This document shows positions 28,424 through 37,118 of a stretch of 64,000 bases of DNA, in pieces. The first letter of the stretch is position 1, and every line of letters starts with the position of its first letter. Source of the stretch: Arthrobacter sp. Leaf337 (GTDB lineage: Bacteria; Actinomycetota; Actinomycetes; Actinomycetales; Micrococcaceae). Both the position numbers and the translations under genes were made by a program. The notes beneath the pieces were generated by a model. That model did not search any database and was not told where the DNA came from. It saw only the letters and a list, made by a program, of their open reading frames with translations. The DNA is taken from positions 251,981-315,980 of the forward strand of contig NZ_LMPC01000012.1 in assembly GCF_001423745.1 (NCBI RefSeq), in the 5' to 3' direction.

Positions 28424-29326
28424 CTACGGAATAAGCACGAGCTTGCCCCGGACGTGGCCGGCGCGGCTGATGTCCAGCGCCCGCGCCGCGTCGGTGAGAG
28501 GGAGCCGTTCCTGGATGTTGAAGCGCAGCTTTCCGTCGGCAGCCAGCCTGGCCGCTTCCGCAACCCTTCCGTCCAGCAGCCGGAGCCGGGCAATTCCGGC
28601 GGCGTTGGACGCTTTCCCGGGCACAGTGGTCACGGCGGTGCCGTGGCCGCCCAGCAACTCGACGATCGCCGCCGTCGTCTCCTGTCCGCCAACGGTGTCC
28701 ATCACTGCGGTGACGCCGCCCAGGGAGCGGACCCTGTCCACGAGTCCCTCGCCATAAGTCACGGGTTCGGCTCCGAGACCGCGAAGGTACTCATGGTTCG
28801 GCTCTGAAGCGGTGCCGATGACGCGGGCACCGAGGTTCCGGGCGATCTGCACGGCCGCCGAGCCCACGCCTCCCGCCGCACCGTGGACCAGCACCGTATC
28901 CCCCGGACCGGCCCCCAGCTGGACAAGGGCGGAATACGCGGCACCTCCGGCTATCGCCATGCATGCTGCCTGCTCGAAATCCAGGCCCACCGGTTTGGGC
29001 GTGAGCTGGCCGGCCGGAAAGTTGGCAACGGTGCGGTAGCCGCCGACGATCCCGTTCCAGATGACATCTTCGCCCACCCCGAAGTCTGTGACGCCGTTGC
29101 CGACAGCCGTGACCTTTCCCGCCGCTTCACAGCCCGGAACCGCCGGCAGCTGCAGCGGGAAGAACCGCTCCAGGTAGCCGGCAACAACCTTCCAGTCCAC
29201 CGGGTTGACGGCGACGACTCGGACGGCCACCTGCACTTCGTCGTTGCCCGGCGGAGGCAGCTCCTCCTCAGCCGGGGTGACCACGTCGGGGCTGCCAAAT
29301 TCCGCAAACTGCATTCTGACGCCCAT
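28424..29326 (-). CDS. NADP-dependent quinone oxidoreductase-like protein (MDR family)
   Basis: The 300-residue protein is a zinc-free medium-chain dehydrogenase/reductase. It has a GroES-like N-terminal domain (NPVDWKVVAGYLERFFPLQLP) and a Rossmann domain with VLVHGAAGGVGSAAVQIA. No catalytic or structural zinc cysteines are present, as expected for quinone reductase-type members. The substrate could be a quinone or an enone. It is encoded just downstream of the cupredoxin gene (4-bp gap to that gene's 3' end), which suggests co-transcription. Confidence 0.87.
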   Translation of the reverse strand: MGVRMQFAEFGSPDVVTPAEEELPPPGNDEVQVAVRVVAVNPVDWKVVAGYLERFFPLQLPAVPGCEAAGKVTAVGNGVTDFGVGEDVIWNGIVGGYRTVANFPAGQLTPKPVGLDFEQAACMAIAGGAAYSALVQLGAGPGDTVLVHGAAGGVGSAAVQIARNLGARVIGTASEPNHEYLRGLGAEPVTYGEGLVDRVRSLGGVTAVMDTVGGQETTAAIVELLGGHGTAVTTVPGKASNAAGIARLRLLDGRVAEAARLAADGKLRFNIQERLPLTDAARALDISRAGHVRGKLVLIP

Positions 29327-29330
29327 AGGT

Positions 29331-30296
29331 TCAGTCCCTGACTTCCACAGTGCCCTTCATTCCCATGAAGTCGTGCAGGGCGCAGATGTAATCAAACTCT
29401 CCGGCCTTGTTGAACTTCACGGTAAAGGTGCTCTTCGGCAGCATCAGGCCGGAGCTGAGGTCCCCGCCGGTGAAGTCAGCGGGATCGCCCACGGCGGCAA
29501 ACTCATCTGCCGGTTCCTCACCGAAGGTGACAGTGTGCGGGGCTCCCATGCCGTCATTGACGAACGTCACCGTGTCGCCAACGTGCACCACGATGTGGTC
29601 GCGGACGAACCGCATGAGCATGGCCGTCTCATTGTCAGTTCCCGCGATGACGGTGTGGTTGTCGGCTTTGGCCCGCGCCGCCTCCCACTGGTCCTTGCCG
29701 TCCCGCAGGATCTTCCGCTCCTGCTTCTGTGACTGACGGTCATACTGCGACTGAGTGTACGGGTAGTCTGTCCCGGCCACCCGCACATGCACGGTGCCCT
29801 TCATGGCCATCCCGTGGACCAGGCAGTAGTACGTGAACTCGCCGGAATCCGGGAATTTCAGGGTGTAGCGTCCCACCTCGTTGAAACCGCTGTCGGAAAC
29901 GTTGGTCATCACACCGGAGTTGAAGTAGGACTTTCCATCGTAGGACTTTCCGCCCTGCTGATTCACGTATTGCGGATTGGCCGGGTTGAACGGCTGCGTG
30001 GACTCCAGCGACTGGCCTTCAGCGAGGAAGGTGACGGTGTGGATTTCCGCTGAGTTCGCCTTCCAGGTGATTTTATCCCCGGCATTGATGTAAATATTTT
30101 CGGGGAGGAACGACATCCCCTGAATCGCCTGGTCCGATGATTCGGAACCGACCTGCACAGTCCAGGTCCGGGCTGACTTTCCGCCGTCGGCGACGGCGAT
30201 GCCGCCAACTGCCACGGGCATTAGCAGCGAGATTAACGCCGCCACGAGGGCGCGCACCAGGCGCGGAATGTGGCGGCTTTCTTGGTGGAGAGCCAT
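29331..30296 (-). CDS. Exported two-domain cupredoxin (plastocyanin-like)
   Basis: The 321-residue protein has an N-terminal export or anchor segment (RLVRALVAALISLLMPVAVG) followed by two type 1 copper-like domains. Domain one has ligands H86 and the YYCLVHGMAMKG cluster (C158, H161, Met after it). Domain two has H254 and YICALHDFMGMKG (C305, H308). Both keep the H-C-H-M set, so each could bind copper. The ATG at 30296 is preferred because AAGGA lies 9 nt upstream; an ATG at 30305 directly abuts the site. A long charged linker joins the domains. It may carry electrons outside the membrane or bind copper. Confidence 0.85.
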   Translation of the reverse strand: MALHQESRHIPRLVRALVAALISLLMPVAVGGIAVADGGKSARTWTVQVGSESSDQAIQGMSFLPENIYINAGDKITWKANSAEIHTVTFLAEGQSLESTQPFNPANPQYVNQQGGKSYDGKSYFNSGVMTNVSDSGFNEVGRYTLKFPDSGEFTYYCLVHGMAMKGTVHVRVAGTDYPYTQSQYDRQSQKQERKILRDGKDQWEAARAKADNHTVIAGTDNETAMLMRFVRDHIVVHVGDTVTFVNDGMGAPHTVTFGEEPADEFAAVGDPADFTGGDLSSGLMLPKSTFTVKFNKAGEFDYICALHDFMGMKGTVEVRD

Positions 30297-30595
30297 AAGA
30301 CTCATTCCTTCGTTGTGTTCCCTGTTTTTCGTCTACGCCGGGAAACCGGTCGGCCGGTTCCGGCACTCTCCTGCGCCCGCGCCTACCCAGGCTCGGGCGG
30401 GTCTGCAGTCACTATGCTCCGGCGGCCCGCCCGCACTCCCCTGAGGGATGCGACTGTAGATTCGTTGGCCACGGAGAAGACCGGATGAGGCCAGCGTCAT
30501 GGCGGCCGGTCCGGACGGTTGGACATCGCCGTTGCAGTTTAAATCGTGCTCCGGGGCGCACCATTTGTCGATAGTCCGGCGCAATCGTCCGGGCG

Positions 30596-31381
30596 CTAGG
30601 AACGGCCCTGCGAACGGGTCAGCAGCGTGGAGATCCGGTGCGCCTCTTCCATCAGGAGGCGGCCCAGCATCTCCTGCCTGTCGCCTCGGAACCGCGGCTC
30701 AATCCCGGTCAGCGACAACGCCCAGGCCGGGCGCCCGCGCTGGTCGAATACCGCTGCGCCCATCCCCCAGCTGCCCTCCAGCACCAGTCCGGGGTTGACT
30801 GAGTAGCCGGCCTGCCGGGTCTTGGCCAGGTTATCCCGGACCAGGGCTTCGGTGTGCGCCGCAGCAAAATTGCCCGCGTGCGTGGGCCAGTCCGCCAGAA
30901 GCTCCTCCTGCTCCGCCTCAGGCAGGAAGGCCATGATCGCGGTTCCGGCAGACGCCACCCCCAGCGGGAAGCGGACGCCCTCGTGGAGCACAAAGGAACG
31001 CACCGGGAAGCTGCCCTCCTCGCGGAGCAGGCACACCGTTTCCGCTCCGCGGCGGATGGAGAAGAACGCGCTTTCTCCGGTCTCCTCGGCGAGCCGGCGG
31101 AGGCTGGGCCGGGCGATGTCCTCGAGCGGGAAGCGGGCTGAGGCAACGGAACCCATCAGCAGGATCTCCGGTCCCAGCACCCAGTTTCCGCTTTGCGGGT
31201 CCTGGTCCAGCAGGCCTTCGGAGGCCAGCGAGGAAAGCAGCCGGTGCACGGTGGGGCGGGTGAGCCCGGATTCCCTGACGAGTTCCACGAGCGGGGAACC
31301 TTCCGGTTTCCGTCCAACAATGCGCAGCAGGGACGCGACACGGCTGACGACTTGTGCGCCTTGGACCGGTAATGAAGACAT
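30596..31381 (-). CDS. IclR-family transcriptional regulator
   Basis: The 261-residue protein has the winged-helix HTH (LVELVRESGLTRPTVHRLL) and the GAF-like effector domain with GVASAGTAIMAFLP and the terminal region expected for IclR proteins. It is divergent from the CoA-transferase/thiolase operon and probably controls it and itself through the two TCCA-n5-TGGA palindromes between them. The effector is likely a keto acid or acyl compound of that pathway. Confidence 0.92.
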   Translation of the reverse strand: MSSLPVQGAQVVSRVASLLRIVGRKPEGSPLVELVRESGLTRPTVHRLLSSLASEGLLDQDPQSGNWVLGPEILLMGSVASARFPLEDIARPSLRRLAEETGESAFFSIRRGAETVCLLREEGSFPVRSFVLHEGVRFPLGVASAGTAIMAFLPEAEQEELLADWPTHAGNFAAAHTEALVRDNLAKTRQAGYSVNPGLVLEGSWGMGAAVFDQRGRPAWALSLTGIEPRFRGDRQEMLGRLLMEEAHRISTLLTRSQGRS

Positions 31382-31420
31382 CTTTTTTCCTCGCAGTTTG
31401 CGTTTAATCTGCCCAGACTA

Positions 31421-31433
31421 TCCATATTATGGA
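31421..31433. promoter_or_regulatory. Palindromic operator candidate next to the iclR-type gene
   Basis: TCCATATTATGGA is a perfect palindrome around a central T. It lies 40 bp upstream of the regulator start. The same TCCA-n5-TGGA form occurs at 31541-31553, so the two are probably a pair of IclR-family binding sites. Confidence 0.65.
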
Positions 31434-31540
31434 CACTCACCAGCCTACCGTCCACACTGTAAAAACGGCATCTTTGGCGCTGAAATCGTCCATTGACAGC
31501 CCCCTTTTCGGCACCGTAGGCTCCAACAGCAGAGGAACAG

Positions 31541-31553
31541 TCCACAAAGTGGA
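31541..31553. promoter_or_regulatory. Palindromic operator candidate upstream of the CoA-transferase operon
   Basis: TCCACAAAGTGGA has 5-bp perfect arms and lies 30 bp before the CoA-transferase alpha start. It shares spacing and half-site with the palindrome near the regulator gene. Confidence 0.65.
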
Positions 31554-31582
31554 TTGCGTCAAGAGCTCAATGAGGAGATGCG

Positions 31583-32302
31583 ATGTCAAAGCTGAAATCC
31601 GGAGCGGCTGCCGCGCTGCAGGACGTACTGCGGGACGGCATGACGCTCGCCGTCGGAGGCTTTGGCCTCAGCGGCATCCCGGCGGACCTGATCGAGGCGG
31701 TGCGCGATTCGGGCGTCAAGGACCTCACCGTGGTGTCCAACAACATGGGCGTGGACGGCAAAGGCCTCGGCATCCTGATTGAGGCCGGACAGGTCCGCAA
31801 GGTGATTGCCTCCTATGTGGGCGAGAATAAGTTGTTCGCCGAGCAGTACCTTGCCGGCAAGCTGGAGGTGGAGTTCACCCCGCAGGGCACCCTGGCCGAG
31901 CGCCTCCGCGCCGGCGGTGCCGGCATTCCGGCTTTCTACACCAAGACCGGCGTCGGGACCCTCGTCGCCGAAGGCAAACCGCTCGCCGAGTTCGACGGCG
32001 AAACGTACGTCCAGGAGCGCGCCATCCGTGCCGACGTCGCCCTGGTGCACGCGCACACCGCCGACACCGACGGCAACCTGATCTACCGCTACACCGCCCG
32101 CAACTTCAACCCGGTGGTGGCCACGGCCGGCGCCGTGACCGTCGCGGAGGCCGAGGTCATCGTCGAACCCGGCCAGCTGGACCCGAACAACATCATCACC
32201 CCCGGCGTCTTCGTCCAGCGCCTTGTCCAGGCCAGCGGCCGGGTCAAGGACATCGAACAGCGGACGGTCCGGTCCCGCGCTTCCGAGCCCGTTCCCGCCT
32301 GA
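31583..32302 (+). CDS. 3-oxoacid CoA-transferase, subunit A
   Basis: The 239-residue protein has the family I CoA-transferase alpha pattern: LAVGGFGLSGIPADLIEAV near the start, GRVRKVIASYVGEN-like VRKVIASYVGENKLF, and the ENMFNP-equivalent TARNFNPVVATAG. It moves CoA from succinyl-CoA or acetyl-CoA to a 3-oxoacid such as acetoacetate or 3-oxoadipate. Beta subunit and thiolase follow in the same operon, so the operon converts a 3-oxoacid to acyl-CoA and cleaves it. A GGAG site precedes the ATG. Confidence 0.93.
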   Translation: MSKLKSGAAAALQDVLRDGMTLAVGGFGLSGIPADLIEAVRDSGVKDLTVVSNNMGVDGKGLGILIEAGQVRKVIASYVGENKLFAEQYLAGKLEVEFTPQGTLAERLRAGGAGIPAFYTKTGVGTLVAEGKPLAEFDGETYVQERAIRADVALVHAHTADTDGNLIYRYTARNFNPVVATAGAVTVAEAEVIVEPGQLDPNNIITPGVFVQRLVQASGRVKDIEQRTVRSRASEPVPA

Positions 32303-32368
32303 ACCGCCCCGCCACACAGCGCGAACGAACACTTAAGCCCCAAGACTTCAAGACCCAAGGAGAACCCC

Positions 32369-33073
32369 ATGGCCTGGACCAGGGACGAAATGGCTGCCAT
32401 CGCGGCCGAAGAACTGAACGACGGCGACTACGTGAACCTTGGCATCGGCATCCCCACGCTGGTCGCCAACAACCTGCGCGACGGCGTCCGCGTGGTCCTG
32501 CAGAGCGAGAACGGCCTGCTCGGCATGGGACCATTCCCCTACGAGGGCGAAGAGGACGCCGACCTCATCAACGCCGGCAAGCAGACCGTTACGGTCCTCC
32601 CCGGCGGCAGCATCTTCGACTCCGCTGCCTCCTTCGGCATGATCCGCGGCGGCCACGTTAAGGTCGCCATCCTGGGCGCCATGCAGGTGTCCGGAGCCGG
32701 CGATCTCGCCAACTGGACCATCCCCGGCAAGATGGTCAAGGGCATGGGCGGCGCCATGGACCTGGTGGCCGGCACCCCGCGCGTTGTGGTGCTGACCGAA
32801 CACAACGCCAAGGACGGCACCGCAAAGATCGTCAAGGAATGCACCCTGCCCCTCACCGGACTGAGCTGCGTGGACCGGATCATCAGCGACCTCGCAGTGT
32901 TTGACCTTGACAAGACGGACGACGGCGTCCGGCAGCTCACGCTGACCCGCCTTGCCCCGGGCGTCTCCGTGGAGGAACTACGCGGTAAGACCGAGGCCCA
33001 CTTCGACGTCGCCCCATCCCTCGACGCAACCCCGATCATAGAAGCCAGCACCCTTGAAGGAGCCATCGCATGA
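32369..33073 (+). CDS. 3-oxoacid CoA-transferase, subunit B
   Basis: The 234-residue protein has [16 protein letters not shown] and the active-site glutamate in [10 protein letters not shown] (E47), which forms the CoA thioester intermediate. The C-terminus keeps the family [17 protein letters not shown] segment. An AAGGAG site lies upstream of the ATG. The stop overlaps the thiolase start (ATGA). The 66-bp gap to subunit A holds no gene. Confidence 0.94.
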   Translation: MAWTRDEMAAIAAEELNDGDYVNLGIGIPTLVANNLRDGVRVVLQSENGLLGMGPFPYEGEEDADLINAGKQTVTVLPGGSIFDSAASFGMIRGGHVKVAILGAMQVSGAGDLANWTIPGKMVKGMGGAMDLVAGTPRVVVLTEHNAKDGTAKIVKECTLPLTGLSCVDRIISDLAVFDLDKTDDGVRQLTLTRLAPGVSVEELRGKTEAHFDVAPSLDATPIIEASTLEGAIA

Positions 33074-34254
33074 GCCTGCGCGAACAGTTCGGCAAAGACG
33101 TCCTGCTGACCGGCTGGGGCCACAGCCGCTTCGGAAAACTCACGGACGAGACCCTGGAATCCCTGATTGTCCAGGTCGCCACGGAGGCGATCGACAACGC
33201 CGGGATCGAGCCGGGCCAGATTGACGAGATCTACCTCGGCCAGTTCAACTCCGGCATGATGCCGCTGGCGTTCCCGTCCTCGCTGGCACTGCAGGTTTCG
33301 GAGCAGCTGGCTAACGTCCCGTCCACCCGGGTCGAGAACGCCTGCGCCTCCGGGTCGGCCGCGTTCCAGCAGGGCACCAAGTCACTGCTCGCCGGCACCG
33401 CCAAGACCGTGCTGGTCATCGGCGCCGAAAAGATGACGCACGCCGGGGCCGACGTCGTCGGGGCGGCACTGCTGGGCGCCGACTACGACATGGCCGGCAA
33501 AGCCTCCACCACCGGCTTCACCGGCCTGTTCGCCGAAGTGGCCAAGCACTACGAGAAGCGCTACGGACCGGTGTCCGACGTCCTGGGCACCATCGCGGCG
33601 AAGAACCACCGCAACGGTGTGGACAACCCGTATGCCCAGCTCCGCAAGGACCTCGGCGAGGAGTTCTGCCGCACTGTTTCGGACAAGAACCCGATGGTGG
33701 CCGATCCGCTGCGCCGCACCGACTGCTCCCCCGTGTCCGACGGCGCCGCCGCCGTCGTGCTGTCCGTCTCGCCGACGGGCGGGGCAACCGCCCCGGTGCG
33801 GCTCGCCGGTTTCGGCCAGGCCAACGACTTCTTCCCGGGGGAACGCCGGGACCCCACCGCGTTCGCAGCGACGCGCGCGTCCTGGCAGCGCGCGCTGGGG
33901 ATGGCCGGCGTCGGGCTTGACGACCTGGATTTCGCCGAAGTGCACGACTGCTTCACCATCGCCGAGCTGCTCATGTACGAGGCCATGGGACTGACAGAAC
34001 CGGGCCAAGGTACCCGCGCCATCGAGGAGGGCTGGGTGTTCAAGGACGGCAGGCTGCCCATCAACGTCTCCGGCGGACTCAAGGCCAAGGGCCACCCCGT
34101 GGGCGCCACCGGCGTCTCGCAGCACGTCATCGCCGCGATGCAGCTCACCGGGACCGCCGGCGGCATGCAGCTGGCCAACCCGCGCCGGGCTGCGGTGCAG
34201 AACATGGGCGGCGTCGGGATCGCCAACTACGTCAGCGTCCTCGAGGCCGTCTAA
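33070..34254 (+). CDS. Thiolase family protein (acetyl-CoA acetyltransferase, SCP2-thiolase-like)
   Basis: The 394-residue protein has the nucleophilic cysteine C92 in [13 protein letters not shown], the histidine region [13 protein letters not shown] and the closing [15 protein letters not shown]. Spacing and style match the SCP2-thiolase-like branch rather than FadA. It cleaves 3-oxoacyl-CoA or condenses acetyl-CoA. Third gene of the CoA-transferase operon; a long palindrome follows 20 bp after its stop. Confidence 0.92.
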   Translation: MSLREQFGKDVLLTGWGHSRFGKLTDETLESLIVQVATEAIDNAGIEPGQIDEIYLGQFNSGMMPLAFPSSLALQVSEQLANVPSTRVENACASGSAAFQQGTKSLLAGTAKTVLVIGAEKMTHAGADVVGAALLGADYDMAGKASTTGFTGLFAEVAKHYEKRYGPVSDVLGTIAAKNHRNGVDNPYAQLRKDLGEEFCRTVSDKNPMVADPLRRTDCSPVSDGAAAVVLSVSPTGGATAPVRLAGFGQANDFFPGERRDPTAFAATRASWQRALGMAGVGLDDLDFAEVHDCFTIAELLMYEAMGLTEPGQGTRAIEEGWVFKDGRLPINVSGGLKAKGHPVGATGVSQHVIAAMQLTGTAGGMQLANPRRAAVQNMGGVGIANYVSVLEAV

Positions 34255-34273
34255 CCGGAGTCCTCCCCCGCCA

Positions 34274-34354
34274 TGACCTTCTTTTGTCCACAGGCAGCGC
34301 CCGACACGCGCATGTACTCGCGTGTCGGGCCTTGTGGCCGTCGAAAGAAGGTCA
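34274..34354. terminator. Composite inverted repeat after the thiolase gene
   Basis: Outer arms TGACCTTCTTT (34274-34284) and AAAGAAGGTCA (34344-34354) enclose a 12-bp perfect stem GCCCGACACGCG (34299-34310) and CGCGTGTCGGGC (34319-34330), with CCACA/TGTGG between them. It likely terminates the thiolase operon and the convergent ankyrin gene. Its size and two-tier structure also resemble a dispersed palindromic repeat. Confidence 0.65.
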
Positions 34355-34404
34355 GGACGGCGCTAGGCCGTCTAGCCCCACCCATGTAAGTAGCAGCAGT
34401 TGGG

Positions 34405-35112
34405 CTAGCCGCCCCGGATCATGGCGGCGATCCCGCTGAACCCCAGCCGCTCAGCATTTTCCAGCGCGGTGCGTCCCTGGGGATCCCGGATGCCGGGGTC
34501 GGCGCCGGCTTCGAGCAACAACCGGACCACGTCCTGCTGCCTGGGACCGCCGTCGTTGAGCAGGATGGCTTCCTGCATAGCGGTCCAGCCGAGGTTGTTC
34601 ACGTGGTTCACGGGCACGCCGGCAGCGATGAGGATCCGCACGGTGTCCACATGCCCGTGTTCGCTCGCGGGGATGAGCGCCGTTCCGCCGAAGCGGTTGG
34701 TGCTGCGCACGTCCGCCCCGGCTGCCAGGGTCAGCTGCAGCACTTCGTTGAAGCCCTCGGCCCCGGCATAGAGGAACGCCGAGTCCTGGATGGGGTCCTT
34801 GGCATTGACGTTGCCGCCGGCCCGGATGAGCTCCGCAACGGCACCGGCGTCGTTGGCTTTGGCCGCCCGGATGAGCCGCTGGTCGAGCTCCGCCTGCGCC
34901 CCAGGGGGCAACGCCGGCGGAGCCACTGCCGACGGCGTTGCCGTGGGCGTCGCGGGAGTGACGTTCACGGTCGACGGCGGGGAGTCCAGCCGCTCCGGCT
35001 GTCCCGGACTCGCCTGGCAGCCAGCAAGGAAAGCTGCCATGCCGCCGGCGGCTACGAGCACTGCCAATCGGCGCCTGCTCGACGTCCTGCGCCAGGTCCT
35101 GGACCGCCCCAT
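34405..35112 (-). CDS. Ankyrin-repeat lipoprotein
   Basis: The 235-residue protein has a lipoprotein signal (LVAAGGMAAFLAGCQ) and a Pro/Thr-rich spacer. About four ankyrin repeats follow from residue 75 on, for example GGTALIPASEHGHVDTVRIL and GWTAMQEAILLNDG. The start is the ATG at 35112; a longer frame runs upstream through the neighbouring gene in another frame and was rejected. It should be anchored outside the membrane and bind a protein partner. It lies 10 bp downstream of the HbpS/GlcG-like gene, so the two are probably one operon and may act together. Confidence 0.88.
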   Translation of the reverse strand: MGRSRTWRRTSSRRRLAVLVAAGGMAAFLAGCQASPGQPERLDSPPSTVNVTPATPTATPSAVAPPALPPGAQAELDQRLIRAAKANDAGAVAELIRAGGNVNAKDPIQDSAFLYAGAEGFNEVLQLTLAAGADVRSTNRFGGTALIPASEHGHVDTVRILIAAGVPVNHVNNLGWTAMQEAILLNDGGPRQQDVVRLLLEAGADPGIRDPQGRTALENAERLGFSGIAAMIRGG

Positions 35113-35122
35113 GAACCAGAGC

Positions 35123-35716
35123 CTACTTCGCGGTTCCGGCGGCCGCAGCGGCGATGGCCTCGGCGCCCGCCGTTGCGCAGGCTTCGTCCAGGGCACCGTC
35201 GGGGGCGCCGCCCACGCCGATGCCGGCCACGGACACCCCGTTGACCTTGAGCGGGACGCCGCCGGCGAGGAACAGGGTGCCGGGAAGGTCTGCGATGCTG
35301 GGGCCGTTGCCGTTGATGCGCTTGGCGAGCTCACTGGTGGGCGTTCCGAAGGCGGCAGCGGTGTAGGCCTTCTGCTGCGCCGCCTCAATGGTGTGCTCGG
35401 CTGCATTGTCGCCGCGGAGGAGTGCCTGGACGGTGCCGAACCTGTCCACCAGGGCCACCGTCACGAACGGCAGCTTGTCGGCCCGGCACTTGGCGAGGGC
35501 GGACTTGACGGCGTCCGCGGAGGCACCCACGCTGATCCGGTTCTGCGCCACCACGGTTTCTGGCGCCGGCTGGACGTCGACGGCGGGCACTGCGCCGGCA
35601 ACCGCCGCCGGCGCAGCAACAGGTGCGGGCACGGCGTTGGCCGCAGCCGTCAGCCCGCCGGTCAGGAGCAGCGCTCCGGCGGCGGCAGCGGCGGCGATCT
35701 TGTTGGACTTCTTCAC
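35123..35716 (-). CDS. Secreted HbpS/GlcG-family (DUF336) protein
   Basis: The 197-residue protein has a Sec signal peptide (AAAAAGALLLTGGLTAAANA, cleavage near ANA-VP), an Ala/Pro spacer and a GlcG/HbpS domain. Domain markers are VTVALVDRFGTVQALLRGDNA and the glycine-rich VSVAGIGVGGAPDGALDEAC. In Streptomyces reticuli, HbpS is an extracellular haem-binding partner of the SenS/SenR two-component system. Here the gene is divergent from a NarL-type kinase and regulator pair, which matches that arrangement. GTG start with AAGGAGAA upstream. Haem binding is inferred, not shown. Confidence 0.88.
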   Translation of the reverse strand: MKKSNKIAAAAAAGALLLTGGLTAAANAVPAPVAAPAAVAGAVPAVDVQPAPETVVAQNRISVGASADAVKSALAKCRADKLPFVTVALVDRFGTVQALLRGDNAAEHTIEAAQQKAYTAAAFGTPTSELAKRINGNGPSIADLPGTLFLAGGVPLKVNGVSVAGIGVGGAPDGALDEACATAGAEAIAAAAAGTAK

Positions 35717-35957
35717 GGGTTCTCCTTGGATATGAGCATCAGGGGCTTGCGTTTTCCGGTGACCTCAGCGGCACTGCCCGGGTTCGTTCCCGGGCCTCGA
35801 ATCCATCCTTCCGGCCGGGGACGCAGCCGGCATCCGGCAATGGTCTGCCGCAGCCTCCCCCATCGGGCTGGACGTATCAGCCAAAAGACTGAGAGACCAA
35901 TAACGGCGCGGGCCCTAGCATGGTGAAGAGAACTCCTCCACCGGAACCGGACCCCGC

Positions 35958-37118
35958 ATGCCCTCCTTACCACCAGCCCTTCGGACACCGCTGGGCCGCA
36001 TTGACGCCGTCGTGCATCTTGGTTTTGCCGTGCTGCTGGTGGCCTCGGCCGTCCGGTACGTGATGCGGCACAGCCCCGCGGACAACCTGTGGGTGCTGGC
36101 ACTGGCCGCTGCGGTGTGTTCGCTCTATGCCGTCGTCGCCGTCCTTTCCCAGCGCAGCCGGCCGTGGGCGGTGTGGATGTTCGCCCTGGTGGCGCTCTGG
36201 GCAGTGCTGGTGATTGCGGCACCCAGCTTCGCGTGGTGCTCGTTTGCGCTGTTCTTCCTCTGCCGGACCGCGTTCACCGGCTGGGTGGCCTACCTGGCGG
36301 GGGGCGCGACGGCGGCGGCCACGGCCGTCGGACTGTTCCGGCTGAGCGGCGGCAGCGATGTTGCCATGCTCCTGGGGCCTGTGGCCGTGGGCGTCATGCT
36401 TACGCTCATCTATGACCGGATCGAGCAGGACGCCGCCGAGCAGCGCCGGCTGCACGCCGAGGTGTCCCTGGCCCAGGGGCGGCTGGCGGCCAGCGAGCGC
36501 CGGGCCGGCACCATCGAGGAGCGCGAACGCGTGTCCCGGGAAATCCACGACACCGTGACGCAAGGCCTGGCCAGCAGCCTCCTCCTGCTGGAGGCCGCGA
36601 ACCGGTCGTGGCCCAGCCAAGCCGCGCGCGACGACGTCCTCTCCGCCAGCGGGATGCTGCGCCGGAACCTGGCGGACACGCGCAGCCTGGTCCACGAACT
36701 CGCCAGCCCCGGCCTGGACACCGCGCCGCTGCCTGACGCCCTGAGCCAGGCAGCTTCCCAGTACCTCCCGGGCGTGCGCCTGCTGGTCACCGGCGAGCCG
36801 CGCGCCGTCCCCGCCGATGTCCGGCACACGCTGATACGGGTGGTCCAGAGCGCCGCAGCGAACACGCATTTGCACGCAGCGGCGGCGAACGCCACCGTGA
36901 CGCTGGGCTTCCTGCCGGGCGCCGTCACTTTGGATGTGTACGACGACGGCGCCGGTTTCGACCCGCTGTCGCTGGCACCGCCGTCGGACGCCGGAGGCTA
37001 CGGCCTCCGGGCGATGCGCCAGCGGGTGGAGCAGCTGGGCGGAGTATTTTCGGTGGAAAGCAGCCCCGGGGAAGGGACGATCGTGGCCGCGCAACTGCCC
37101 ACGGGTGACGAACAATGA
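35958..37118 (+). CDS. Sensor histidine kinase (HisKA_3 type, SenS-like)
   Basis: The 386-residue kinase has about five membrane helices in residues 15-152 and almost no extracellular loop domain. A short coiled linker leads to the HisKA_3 dimerisation helix with phospho-accepting H197 in EREIHDTVTQGL-like SREIHDTVTQGL. The ATPase domain ends in GGYGLRAMRQRVEQLGG. Five helices and a small sensor region fit SenS, which perceives signals via HbpS. Divergent from the HbpS-like gene and overlapping the response regulator gene by 4 bp. Confidence 0.92.
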   Translation: MPSLPPALRTPLGRIDAVVHLGFAVLLVASAVRYVMRHSPADNLWVLALAAAVCSLYAVVAVLSQRSRPWAVWMFALVALWAVLVIAAPSFAWCSFALFFLCRTAFTGWVAYLAGGATAAATAVGLFRLSGGSDVAMLLGPVAVGVMLTLIYDRIEQDAAEQRRLHAEVSLAQGRLAASERRAGTIEERERVSREIHDTVTQGLASSLLLLEAANRSWPSQAARDDVLSASGMLRRNLADTRSLVHELASPGLDTAPLPDALSQAASQYLPGVRLLVTGEPRAVPADVRHTLIRVVQSAAANTHLHAAAANATVTLGFLPGAVTLDVYDDGAGFDPLSLAPPSDAGGYGLRAMRQRVEQLGGVFSVESSPGEGTIVAAQLPTGDEQ

